A DNA stretch of 25,195 nt from Prolixibacteraceae bacterium. Lineage in GTDB: Bacteria > Bacteroidota > Bacteroidia > Bacteroidales > Prolixibacteraceae. This document shows, one piece after another, positions 7,975 to 15,997 of the stretch (positions within the stretch are counted from its first letter, which is position 1; each line of letters starts with the position of its first letter). The notes below the pieces were generated by a model. That model did no database searches and was not told the origin of the DNA. It saw nothing but the letters and a program-made list of their open reading frames with translations. The translations under genes were made by a program, and so were the position numbers. The DNA lies in the NCBI GenBank assembly GCA_016930735.1, contig JAFGGF010000290.1, forward strand, positions 1 to 25,195, given 5' to 3'.

Positions 7975-8960
7975 AAATTCTTTTCAATCCAGGAAACCAC
8001 TTCCCGGATATTTATTTCCATCATACACCGGAAATGTTTTTTCGGGCATTTTTCATACCCCAGTTTTGAACAGGGGCGGCATTTCAGATTTTTGATTTCC
8101 ATAATTTTTGAAACAGGATCAGGCAGATACGGAACCATGCCAAATTCAGGGATCGTATTCCCCCAAAACGATAAAATTTTCTTTTTATATGCAGCTGCAA
8201 TATGCATTAATCCGGTATCGTTTGTTAATACTATCCGTGCATTTTTGACAAGGTCGGCCGATTCACTCAAAGATGTTTTGCCACACAGGTTAATTATCCT
8301 TTCAATATCTTCTGAAGCAACCAAATCCCCCACATTCTGCTCTTTTTTTCCTCCGAGTAAAAGAACAGGTTTGTCGGTGTTTTTACAAATCCCAATTATT
8401 TTTTCAGAAGGCAGTTTTTTTGTATAGTAAGTTCCCGCCAGTACAAATGCAACATAACCGTCATTGAATCTACCACCTAATTTTTGAAAATTAAACTGTT
8501 CATTTTCAGGAATAAAAAAATCCAATCCTTTTTGGTCGTTTTTTACATCGAAAACCGATAAAGTTCCGAGGTAACGGTCAACAATATGCTGATTGGGTAA
8601 CTTATTGACTTTAAAGTTTACAACCAGCCATTTCTGATAATTCAGTTTATTAAATGAAAAAGCCGGAATTCTCAGCCTGCTCTTTATCCGGTTACTCCGA
8701 ATATTCTGATGCAGGTCGATTATGTAATCAAATTGTTCCTTTTCCAGTTCATCAAGCAGATCAGACAATTTTTCCTTAAGTGTAAAAGTTTTTGTTATAT
8801 AGGGATTTGCTTTTACAATTCCGGCAAATTTCTCTTTGGTAACAAAATGAACTTCAGCGTCATCAACCTGTTGTTTCAGGCAGCGCACAACAGGAGTAGT
8901 TAATACAATATCGCCTATTGAACTTAATCGGATTACCAGATATTTGATTTTTGGATCCAC
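7971..8960 (-). CDS. Glycosyltransferase family 9 (heptosyltransferase-like) protein
   Basis: The 329-residue protein has the GT9 layout: an N-terminal Rossmann half beginning IRLSSIGDIVLTTPVVRCLK (about residues 10-29) and a C-terminal donor-binding half with GGKKEQ, NLCGKTSLSESADL and TNDTGLMHIAAA. The D-T-G-x-M-H-I-A-A motif is the usual ADP-heptose binding signature. Such enzymes add heptose or a related sugar to the lipopolysaccharide inner core at the cytoplasmic face. A cysteine cluster near the end (CRPCSKLGYEKCPKKHFRC, about 294-312) is common in this family. No other LPS genes are adjacent, so the precise acceptor cannot be named. The gene ends tail-to-tail with the HsmA-type gene. 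Confidence 0.9.
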   Translation of the reverse strand: MDPKIKYLVIRLSSIGDIVLTTPVVRCLKQQVDDAEVHFVTKEKFAGIVKANPYITKTFTLKEKLSDLLDELEKEQFDYIIDLHQNIRSNRIKSRLRIPAFSFNKLNYQKWLVVNFKVNKLPNQHIVDRYLGTLSVFDVKNDQKGLDFFIPENEQFNFQKLGGRFNDGYVAFVLAGTYYTKKLPSEKIIGICKNTDKPVLLLGGKKEQNVGDLVASEDIERIINLCGKTSLSESADLVKNARIVLTNDTGLMHIAAAYKKKILSFWGNTIPEFGMVPYLPDPVSKIMEIKNLKCRPCSKLGYEKCPKKHFRCMMEINIREVVSWIEKNF

Positions 8961-9020
8961 TTAACTCATAATGTTTTTATAAATGTAAATATAACAGAAG
9001 ATATTCCAAACATTCGGTTA

Positions 9021-9055
9021 AATAAAAAACCCTGAAAACCGAAGTTCTCAGGGTT
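9021..9055 (-). terminator. Rho-independent terminator of atpDC
   Basis: AACCCTGA (9028-9035) pairs perfectly with TCAGGGTT (9048-9055) over a 12-base loop. Read on the minus strand, the stem is followed by TTTTTATT, and it lies 22 bases beyond the atpC stop, so it closes the atpD-atpC unit. The opposite strand lacks a good T-tail. Confidence 0.85.
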
Positions 9056-9076
9056 GTATATCATCTTATAAAATTT

Positions 9077-9319
9077 TTAAGCAGATTCGACAAGCACAAT
9101 AATTTTATTGGCTTTATTTTCAATTACTCCTCCATCTACTTCAAAATGATGCTCTTTCCCGTTTGTTTCTATAACTTTTATAACTCCTTTGTCGAGAGTC
9201 GAAATTATAGGTGCATGCTTACTCAGGATTTCAAAAGCACCTTTTGACCCGGGAAGTTGTACAAGTTTTACTTCGCCGTTGAATATTTTTTTATCTGGTG
9301 TAATTATTTCAAGAAACAT
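9077..9319 (-). CDS. atpC: ATP synthase F1 epsilon subunit, short form
   Basis: The protein begins MFLEIITPDKKIFNGEV and contains PGSKGAFEILSKHAPIIS, the conserved N-terminal beta-sandwich of epsilon, which connects the gamma stalk to the c-ring. It has only 80 residues against roughly 135 in E. coli, because the C-terminal two-helix domain that can block ATP hydrolysis is absent; the stop follows directly after the sandwich (KANKIIVLVESA). Short epsilons are usual in Bacteroidota, so this is unlikely to be a truncation. The gene starts 17 bases after atpD ends and is followed by a terminator. Confidence 0.95.
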   Translation of the reverse strand: MFLEIITPDKKIFNGEVKLVQLPGSKGAFEILSKHAPIISTLDKGVIKVIETNGKEHHFEVDGGVIENKANKIIVLVESA

Positions 9320-9336
9320 AAAAAATATTTTCAGAA

Positions 9337-10842
9337 TTAATTACCTGAAATAAGTCTTTCTCCTTTTTCAATAGCCTGTTCAATTGTACCAACCAGGTTA
9401 AATGCAGCTTCAGGATACTGGTCAACCTCGCCATCCATTATCATATTAAAGCCTTTGATGGTATCTTCAATGGAAACCAGCTGCCCTTCAAGACCGGTAA
9501 ATTGTGACGCAACAAAGAAAGGCTGAGAAAGGAACCGTTGTACACGCCTTGCGCGGTGAACAACCAGTTTATCTTCTTCTGAAAGTTCATCCATACCAAG
9601 GATTGCAATAATGTCCTGCAGTTCTTTATATCGTTGTAAAAGGTTAATTACCCTTTGTGCACAGTTATAATGCTCGTCTCCAACAATTTCAGGAGTAAGA
9701 ATCCTTGAAGTTGAATCCAACGGGTCAACAGCCGGGTAAATACCTAATTCGGAAATTTTACGGCTCAAGACGGTTGTTGCATCAAGGTGGGCAAAAGTTG
9801 TAGCCGGAGCAGGGTCTGTCAAGTCATCGGCAGGTACATAAACCGCCTGAACCGAAGTAATTGAACCGTTTTTGGTTGAAGTAATCCTTTCCTGCATGAT
9901 ACCCATTTCGGTTGCCAAAGTTGGCTGATACCCTACAGCTGAAGGCATACGCCCAAGCAAAGCAGACACTTCAGATCCTGCCTGGGTAAAACGGAATACG
10001 TTGTCAACAAAGAAAAGGATGTCACGGCCACCACCGGTACTTCCATCGCCATCACGTAAACTTTCAGCAACGGTCAGCCCGGAAAGTGCAACACGTGCAC
10101 GTGCACCCGGTGGTTCATTCATCTGCCCGAATACCAACGCAAGTTTTGATTTTTTTATTGATTCAGGTTTTACTTTTGAAAGATCCCAGCTTCCTTTTTC
10201 CATCGATTCTTTAAACTCTTTCCCGTAATCAACAATGTCGGCTTCAATCATTTCCCTGAGCAGGTCATTCCCTTCACGGGTACGTTCACCAACACCGGCA
10301 AATACTGAAAGCCCGCTGTGTGCAAGGGCAATATTGTTGATCAATTCCTGGATCAAAACTGTTTTCCCAACACCGGCACCGCCAAACAATCCGATCTTAC
10401 CACCTTTTGCATAAGGTTCTATCAGATCGATAACTTTGATCCCTGTAAAAAGTACTTCAGTTTCAGTTGTTAAATCTTCGAATTTCGGGGGCTCATTATG
10501 AATATTTAATCCGTCTTTGGGAAGGTTTTCCAAACCATCAACCGCATCTCCGGTAACATTTAACAACCTGCCAAGGACAGCTTCACCTTTTGGCATTATT
10601 ATCGGGCTTCCGGTAGCAACTACATCCATTCCCCGTTTTAAACCATCGGTCGAATCCATTGCAACACAGCGGATGGTATTTTCTCCGATATGTTGCTGAC
10701 ATTCGATTATTAATTTTGCACCATTGCTGCGGGTTATTTCCAAAGCATCATAAATTGCAGGTAATTCAGAGCCTTCGCGATTAAAACTAACATCAACAAC
10801 CGGTCCGATTACCTGTAATACTTTACCAATATTCTGAGCCAT
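9337..10842 (-). CDS. atpD: ATP synthase F1 beta subunit
   Basis: This is the catalytic subunit of F1, 501 residues. Walker A is GGAGVGKT (154-161), the catalytic glutamate lies in GVGERTRE (183-190), and Walker B ends ILFFVDN (275-281). FRFTQAGSEVSALLGRMPS follows, then the DELSEE-type loop (MDELSEEDK). Compared with E. coli there is an insertion of roughly 25 residues around 200-235 and a short glycine-rich one before Walker B (GDGSTGGGRD), both of a kind seen in Bacteroidota. Only atpC accompanies it; the other F1Fo genes are not in the window, which is normal for this phylum. A promoter-like pair lies upstream and a terminator after atpC. Confidence 0.98.
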   Translation of the reverse strand: MAQNIGKVLQVIGPVVDVSFNREGSELPAIYDALEITRSNGAKLIIECQQHIGENTIRCVAMDSTDGLKRGMDVVATGSPIIMPKGEAVLGRLLNVTGDAVDGLENLPKDGLNIHNEPPKFEDLTTETEVLFTGIKVIDLIEPYAKGGKIGLFGGAGVGKTVLIQELINNIALAHSGLSVFAGVGERTREGNDLLREMIEADIVDYGKEFKESMEKGSWDLSKVKPESIKKSKLALVFGQMNEPPGARARVALSGLTVAESLRDGDGSTGGGRDILFFVDNVFRFTQAGSEVSALLGRMPSAVGYQPTLATEMGIMQERITSTKNGSITSVQAVYVPADDLTDPAPATTFAHLDATTVLSRKISELGIYPAVDPLDSTSRILTPEIVGDEHYNCAQRVINLLQRYKELQDIIAILGMDELSEEDKLVVHRARRVQRFLSQPFFVASQFTGLEGQLVSIEDTIKGFNMIMDGEVDQYPEAAFNLVGTIEQAIEKGERLISGN

Positions 10843-10900
10843 TTAAATCTGATTTTTATTTCGGTTATTACAGAAATTTGCTGTTTTTTTACAAGCTCAA

Positions 10901-10930
10901 CAAATTTAATATTGTTTTACATTTATACAA
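10901..10930 (-). promoter_or_regulatory. Bacteroidota-type promoter for atpDC
   Basis: On the minus strand TAAATTTG (10908-10901) matches the TAnnTTTG -7 consensus, and TTG (10930-10928) lies 19 bases upstream, as in the usual TTTG-N19-TAnnTTTG layout. It is about 58 bases before the atpD ATG and follows the end of the prenyl synthase gene, so atpDC can be transcribed separately. Confidence 0.65.
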
Positions 10931-10967
10931 TAAAAACAGCCTATTTTAGGGAAGATTTAAACTTAAA

Positions 10968-11951
10968 TCAATAATCCCTGTTTATCATGGTTTCCATAAG
11001 ATGAAAAAGTTGTTTTTTCCTGTTTTTTTCAACTGCAACCGAATTTAAAGATTCTTCAGCCTTTCTGTAATATGCAACTATTTTTCGCTTTATCAGTCCT
11101 TCCAGTTGCAAATCATTATAAACCGATTTAATAAAATTTATTTTTTCAAGAGGGTTAAAATCAGCTTTTTTTATCCATTCCTGTAGTTTGTTTCTTTTGT
11201 CCGGATCTGCCAGCTCAAGGGCTTTGATCAAAAGGAAAGTTTTTTTATTGGATACGATATCTCCCCCGATTTTTTTCCCGAATTTATCTTCATCACCATA
11301 AGTATCCAAAAGGTCATCCTGTAACTGAAAAGCCATTCCGAGGTTAATTCCGAATTTATACAGGTCGTTGGCATTATTGTTTCCGGCACCGGCAATAATT
11401 GCACCCAATTTCAGGCTACAAGCTAAAAGCACAGCAGTTTTTAACCTTATCATGTTTAAATATTCCTCTTCTGAAACATCAAACCGTGTTTCAAAATCCA
11501 TATCAAATTGTTGCCCTTCGCAAACTTCTATGGCTGTTGTTGAGAACAAATCGAGTAATTCCTTTATCCTGACGGTCGTGCTTTTCAGGAGATAACGAAA
11601 AGAAACAAAAGCCATCACATCGCCTGATAAAATGGCTGAATTTTCTCCGAATTTTTCATGGACAGTTGCCTTGTTTCTTCGAATCTCAGCCTTATCCATA
11701 ATATCATCGTGGAGTAGTGTGAAATTATGAAAAACTTCAACCGCCAATGCTGCCGGAATGGCCTTTTCAATTTCTTCAGAAAACAAATTATAACTCAGCA
11801 AAACCAGTGAGGGGCGTAATTTTTTCCCTTTTAACCTAAGGATATAAATTACAGGAAGGTACAGGTTTTTTGGCTGCGTTTTTGCTAACTTTTCAGATTC
11901 TTTTTCAACTTCAGAACTGATAATCTGCTGAATTTCGGATAACGTTAACAT
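10968..11951 (-). CDS. Polyprenyl (isoprenyl) diphosphate synthase
   Basis: This 327-residue trans-prenyltransferase condenses isopentenyl diphosphate onto an allylic diphosphate. Both aspartate-rich motifs are present: DDIMD (82-86) followed by RR (91-92), and QDDLLD (211-216). GKKLRPSLVLLSY (42-54) and the KKTFLL stretch are also typical. The residues before the first motif (FHNFTLLH) place a phenylalanine five positions upstream, which in this family often shortens the product, so FPP/GGPP-length chains are possible; a longer quinone side chain cannot be excluded. The ATG overlaps the stop of the upstream RND gene by one base (TAATG), indicating translational coupling. Product length is the uncertain point. 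Confidence 0.92.
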   Translation of the reverse strand: MLTLSEIQQIISSEVEKESEKLAKTQPKNLYLPVIYILRLKGKKLRPSLVLLSYNLFSEEIEKAIPAALAVEVFHNFTLLHDDIMDKAEIRRNKATVHEKFGENSAILSGDVMAFVSFRYLLKSTTVRIKELLDLFSTTAIEVCEGQQFDMDFETRFDVSEEEYLNMIRLKTAVLLACSLKLGAIIAGAGNNNANDLYKFGINLGMAFQLQDDLLDTYGDEDKFGKKIGGDIVSNKKTFLLIKALELADPDKRNKLQEWIKKADFNPLEKINFIKSVYNDLQLEGLIKRKIVAYYRKAEESLNSVAVEKNRKKQLFHLMETMINRDY

Positions 11952-14347
11952 TATATATTATTTTCCGGTTCGCCTTTAATTTTAAGTTCTTCCAGTTCAA
12001 TATCTTCCTCTTCATCATAAATGTGAAGCAAAGGCTCTTCAAACATTTGAGTTGTGGTTATTTTTTCCAGTCCTGTTAGTAAAGATGGCAATAAAATCAG
12101 GTTTGACATAACAGCAACAAGAAGTGTAAGTGAAACCAGTACCCCCATTGCAACCGTGCCGCCAAAGTTGGAAATACTGAAAATCCCAAAACCGAAAAAC
12201 AGCACCACCGATGTATAAAGCATACTGACCCCTGTTTCGCGCAGCGCCAGGATAACAGACCTTCTGATATCCCAGTTGGTTACTTTTAATTCCTGCCTGT
12301 ATTTTGCAAGGAAATGAATCGTATTATCAACTGAAATCCCAAATGCGACACTAAATACAAGGATCGTAGAAGCTTTAATCGGGATTCCTGTAAATCCCAT
12401 AATGGCTGCTGTAAACACAAGTGGTAGCAAATTGGGTATCAGAGACATAATTACCATGCGCCACGAAGAAAACATTATGGCCATAAAAGAAGAAATCAGC
12501 AATATTGCAAGTGCAAGGCTGGTAAACAGGTTTTTTAACAGGTATTGTGTCCCCTTGTAGTATATAATACTTGAACCTGTAATCGTAACGTTATAATCTT
12601 CAGCTGGGAAAATTGAATCGACTTTTGCTGTAAAATCTGAATAAAGTTGCTCCATTTTTTTAGAGCCAACATCCTTCATCCTGATACTGATACGGGTTAC
12701 CTGTTGAGAACTGTCGATAAACGAATGCAACAATTCCATATTATCAGCGCCTTTGGTAGCATACGATAATATAAAATCCTTTTCCCGGTTGTTTGGCACC
12801 CTGTAAAATCTTTCATTCCCGTTGTAATATGCCTGCTTTGAGAATTTCAGAAGGTTTAAAAGTGATAATGGTTGTGATAATTCATTTACTTCGGCAAGTT
12901 CGTTTTCGAGCTTATCTATTTTATTAAAAGTGGTCAACTGCATTACGCCCCTTGGTTTTTTTGTATCGATCATTATCTCAAGAGGCATGATCCCCTCAAA
13001 ATTAGTTTCGAAAAATTTCAGGTCTTTATAAATAGGGTCGCTTTCAGGAATGTCATCAACAATGTAACCCGAACTTTTTATAAGTGTTATTCCATAGACT
13101 CCTATTGCTAATATGGCAATGGTTGAAATATAAACCCATCTTCTGTAATTACGGGTAACAATAATAATTTTTTCGATTATTCCGGAAACAAATTTATTTT
13201 TCAGATGGCTGACATTTTTTGAAGAGGGTGGTTCAATAAAACTGAAAATAATCGGAATTAAAAGAAGCGAAAGAAAAAACAACCCCATAATGTTTAAAGA
13301 GGCTATTATTCCGAACTGCCTGAGAATGTCGCTTTTTACAATGACAAAAGTTGCGAAACCCGAAGCAGTTGTTAAATTGGTAAGGAACGTAGCATTCCCG
13401 ATTTTAATAATAACTCTTTGCAATGCCTTTATTTTATTTCCATGTGCCGAAAACTCATGATGGAATTTGTTGAGCATATAAATGCTGTTGGGAATTCCTA
13501 TTACTATCAGTAAAGGAGGGATCATACCTGTAAGCAGGGTTATTTTATAACCGAAAACCGATAACATTCCGAGAGCCCAGATAACTCCTGTCAGAACTAT
13601 CAATACAGGAATCAGCACAGCTTTAACCGAACGGAAAAAAATAAACAGGACAATTATACAAATGGCCAGTGCAAGAAAACTGAACATATACAGTTCTCTT
13701 TTTATTTTAATGGTATTGACAACGTGGATGTAAGGCAGGCCTGAATAATGAAGTTTTACATCCATCTTTTTTTCAAAGTCAGCGCTTACTTTTTGAACAG
13801 ATTTAACCAGTTGTTCCCGCTCTTTGGATAACATTTTATCTTTATTGACGGTTATAGCCGCCAAATAAAAGTCTGATTCCTCATTGTAAACCAGATTTTT
13901 ATAAAAAGGCAGGTTTTTAAAAACCTGTGATAGGCTGTCGAGTTCCTCCTGGCTTTCAATTTGCGCCGGAAAAATCTGTTTTATTTCAAACTTTTTTTCC
14001 TCGGTATTTTTAACAAGGTTATAGCTGTTTGAAACCGAAATCAGATTTTCAACGCCTTCAATTGCTGATAAATCATCACACAGCTGCCGCCAGTTGTTAA
14101 AATGATTTAAAGTAAAAAAATCCTTGTCTTCAATTGCAATTACAATCAGGTTTCCTTCTTCACCAAACAAATTCACAAATTTGTCATAATCCTCGTAAGC
14201 TGTATCTTTTCTGGGAAGGAGCTGGGCATGTTCGTATGACATTTCTACATGCAACGCTTTATATCCCATAAAAACTGTAATAGCCAGCAAATGGACAAGA
14301 AGGAGCAATTTGTTTTTAAGAATAATACGGGAAACCCAAACCCACAT
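11951..14347 (-). CDS. RND superfamily MMPL/HpnN-like transporter
   Basis: The 798 residues show the duplicated RND plan: one helix (about 10-30), a soluble loop of roughly 190 residues, five helices (about 220-370), another helix (about 400-420), a second soluble loop, and five more helices to about 765, twelve in all. The tail is acidic (YDEEEDIELEELK). The motif VFSVAFGISVDNTIHFLAKY in the second half is the sterol-sensing/MMPL-type helix with its conserved aspartate, and MIPPLLIVIGIPNSIYM is the counterpart in the first half. Relatives move lipids such as hopanoids or mycolates using the proton gradient. It has no adaptor or outer-membrane partner next door, unlike drug-efflux RND systems. 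TAATG overlap with the prenyl synthase gene hints at an isoprenoid-linked substrate (inference). Confidence 0.88.
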   Translation of the reverse strand: MWVWVSRIILKNKLLLLVHLLAITVFMGYKALHVEMSYEHAQLLPRKDTAYEDYDKFVNLFGEEGNLIVIAIEDKDFFTLNHFNNWRQLCDDLSAIEGVENLISVSNSYNLVKNTEEKKFEIKQIFPAQIESQEELDSLSQVFKNLPFYKNLVYNEESDFYLAAITVNKDKMLSKEREQLVKSVQKVSADFEKKMDVKLHYSGLPYIHVVNTIKIKRELYMFSFLALAICIIVLFIFFRSVKAVLIPVLIVLTGVIWALGMLSVFGYKITLLTGMIPPLLIVIGIPNSIYMLNKFHHEFSAHGNKIKALQRVIIKIGNATFLTNLTTASGFATFVIVKSDILRQFGIIASLNIMGLFFLSLLLIPIIFSFIEPPSSKNVSHLKNKFVSGIIEKIIIVTRNYRRWVYISTIAILAIGVYGITLIKSSGYIVDDIPESDPIYKDLKFFETNFEGIMPLEIMIDTKKPRGVMQLTTFNKIDKLENELAEVNELSQPLSLLNLLKFSKQAYYNGNERFYRVPNNREKDFILSYATKGADNMELLHSFIDSSQQVTRISIRMKDVGSKKMEQLYSDFTAKVDSIFPAEDYNVTITGSSIIYYKGTQYLLKNLFTSLALAILLISSFMAIMFSSWRMVIMSLIPNLLPLVFTAAIMGFTGIPIKASTILVFSVAFGISVDNTIHFLAKYRQELKVTNWDIRRSVILALRETGVSMLYTSVVLFFGFGIFSISNFGGTVAMGVLVSLTLLVAVMSNLILLPSLLTGLEKITTTQMFEEPLLHIYDEEEDIELEELKIKGEPENNI

Positions 14348-14452
14348 AATTATCGGATGACAGAATTAATAGCGCGAAAATATAATAAATTCCCGTATTA
14401 TTAAAAGATTGGAAGAAGTGAATCGGGTTAAAACAGGGAATAATAATTTTTA

Positions 14453-14818
14453 TTAAAGTTCCTTAATGCTTTCCCTTATAAATTCACGGGTATAATAATC
14501 TTTATCTACTATTTCTCCATTCCAGATAATAATATCGAGATCAATTGTACGGGGGCCAAATTTTGGTTCGGACCGATCTCTGCCCAGGCTATTTTCAATT
14601 CCTTTTAAAAGCTGTTTTAATTCGCTTTGCGTTATTCCTGTACTGATTTTTACAACACCATTGGTAAAATCAGGTTGGTTTTTAATACCTATTGGTTTGG
14701 TTGTTTTAAACGAAGAAACTCTGATAATTTCAACTTCTTCCTCCAGTATTTTCAGCATTAACTGAATATTTTTCTCAGCATCGATATTGGAGCCTATTCC
14801 GATGATGGCAATATTCAT
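14453..14818 (-). CDS. folK: 6-hydroxymethyl-7,8-dihydropterin pyrophosphokinase (HPPK), short
   Basis: HPPK transfers pyrophosphate from ATP to hydroxymethyl-dihydropterin in folate synthesis. Motifs seen are IGIGSN (6-11), QPDFTNGVV (48-56), LKGIENSLGRDR (71-82) and GPRTIDLDI (88-96), which carries the two metal-binding aspartates. At 121 residues it is shorter than the roughly 160 of E. coli HPPK: the usual C-terminal HPR-FVL-PL block is reduced to YYTREFIRESIKEL before the stop. The catalytic core is intact, so it is probably active. The ATG overlaps the TGA of the FolX-like gene by four bases (ATGA), so both are translated as a pair. Confidence 0.92.
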   Translation of the reverse strand: MNIAIIGIGSNIDAEKNIQLMLKILEEEVEIIRVSSFKTTKPIGIKNQPDFTNGVVKISTGITQSELKQLLKGIENSLGRDRSEPKFGPRTIDLDIIIWNGEIVDKDYYTREFIRESIKEL

Positions 14819-15168
14819 TGTTTAGCCTTCATTACCACTGAAACAGATTCGGCAAAACGGAGTGCATGAGGTTTATCCACTTCAACCCTTGCCCATTTTA
14901 CTTTTTTATCTTCCATAATAAGATCCAGGATTTTCTGAGTCAACACTTCCAGCAGTTTAAACCTTCCTTCCTGAACCAGAGAAATTACATTCTTGGTGAC
15001 AGTTTTATAATCATAAATTCCGTCCGGCTCGTCTGAATCCAATGCATTTTTTGGAATATCCGCATCAATTTCGAGGTTGATAATTACATCCTGTTTATTA
15101 ACCAGTTCCTCTGGGTTAAATCCGATATATGTCCTTATTAATAAATTTTTTACACGAATTATAGCCAT
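14815..15168 (-). CDS. folX: FolX/FolB-family pterin enzyme, closer to FolX (dihydroneopterin triphosphate epimerase)
   Basis: The 117-residue protein has the tunnelling fold of dihydroneopterin aldolases and epimerases. The sequence follows E. coli FolX as I remember it: IIRVKNLLIRTYIG (3-16) against IIRIKNLRLRTFIG, YKTVTKN (54-60) against YRTVTKN, and VDKPHALRFAESVS (97-110) against IDKLHALRYADSVS. FolB proteins instead usually have HG after the first strand and a K-P-x-A-P block. Tyr54 and Lys99, equivalent to the general FolB/FolX catalytic pair, are present. Adjacent folK would suit an aldolase role and the adjacent FolM/PTR1-like reductase an epimerase role, so the protein may do either or both. 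Lies 7 bases after the reductase gene and overlaps folK. Confidence 0.82.
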   Translation of the reverse strand: MAIIRVKNLLIRTYIGFNPEELVNKQDVIINLEIDADIPKNALDSDEPDGIYDYKTVTKNVISLVQEGRFKLLEVLTQKILDLIMEDKKVKWARVEVDKPHALRFAESVSVVMKAKQ

Positions 15169-15175
15169 GTGTTTC

Positions 15176-15904
15176 TTATTTATTTTTTCCTAAGTTTTCA
15201 CCTCCGTCAGCAAATAATAATTGCCCAGTCAAATGGTCGTTATCAAGAATAAAATCAAGGCTTTTCAGGATCGGCTCCATGCCTCCCGGCTTTCTCATCG
15301 GGATTTGTTCTGCCAATTTATTCAAATAATTTTCATCTTTATCTTCAGGAGCCAGCGTAACTCCGGGAGCAATTGCATTTACCCTGATATCAGGCGCAAA
15401 TTCCAGTGCTGCCATTTTTGTTAATTCCCACAAAGCCTTTTTTGAAACAGAATAGGCGGCAAAATCTGATTTATTTGTGGTAATCCTTGTATCAACAAAA
15501 TTAATGATATTCCCTCTCCCAACATAGTTTTTAAAATCGCGCATTAAGATAAAGGGAGCTTTCAGGTTTACACTCAATTGAGAATCCCATAATTCCGAAC
15601 CTGTTTCAAAAATATATCCTGATTTAAAAACCGATGCATTATTTATCAGTAAATTAAAATTGCCAAAATCATTTAAAACTATCCGAATCAGATTTTCAAC
15701 CTCCACTGAATTAACAAGATTGGCTTTTATGGATTCAAATTTTTGCTCCGGATATTGTTTTTTTAATAAAGACAACAATTCGCCTGCCGGTTTTTCCGAA
15801 GAATTAAAATGGATAATAACATTCCAACCTCCGGCAGCCAGGTGTTCAGCCAGCGATTTGCCGATTCGTTTTGAAGCCCCTGTTATCAGCGCTGTACTAT
15901 TCAT
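15176..15904 (-). CDS. Pteridine reductase (PTR1/FolM-like) short-chain dehydrogenase
   Basis: The preferred start at 15904 gives 242 residues (MNSTALITGAS); an upstream ATG at 15931 would add nine residues. The NADPH-binding motif is TGASKRIG (8-15), the TGxxxRxG form of pteridine reductases rather than the usual TGxxxGxG. The active site reads D138 (NFVDTR), Y151 and K155 (YSVSK); an aspartate in place of the classic SDR serine, 13 residues before the tyrosine, is the arrangement of Leishmania PTR1 and E. coli FolM. NNAS (88-91) and a final LTGQLLFADGG are normal SDR features. Likely reaction: NADPH reduction of dihydropterins, possibly dihydromonapterin, or backup dihydrofolate reduction. 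Seven bases separate it from the FolX-like gene. Confidence 0.85.
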   Translation of the reverse strand: MNSTALITGASKRIGKSLAEHLAAGGWNVIIHFNSSEKPAGELLSLLKKQYPEQKFESIKANLVNSVEVENLIRIVLNDFGNFNLLINNASVFKSGYIFETGSELWDSQLSVNLKAPFILMRDFKNYVGRGNIINFVDTRITTNKSDFAAYSVSKKALWELTKMAALEFAPDIRVNAIAPGVTLAPEDKDENYLNKLAEQIPMRKPGGMEPILKSLDFILDNDHLTGQLLFADGGENLGKNK

Positions 15905-15997
15905 ACAAAAAAGATAACCATTTTTTAGCAATAACAGGCACTGTTTTTAAAAGTTCATAATTGAAAACAGATGTCGGCAAAATCGATATATGCTTCC

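Noticed and set aside
10928..10967. Short CCTAAAATAGG hairpin with nearby T residues after the prenyl synthase gene
   Set aside because: Only a 4-bp stem with a 3-base loop; it also overlaps the atpD promoter region.
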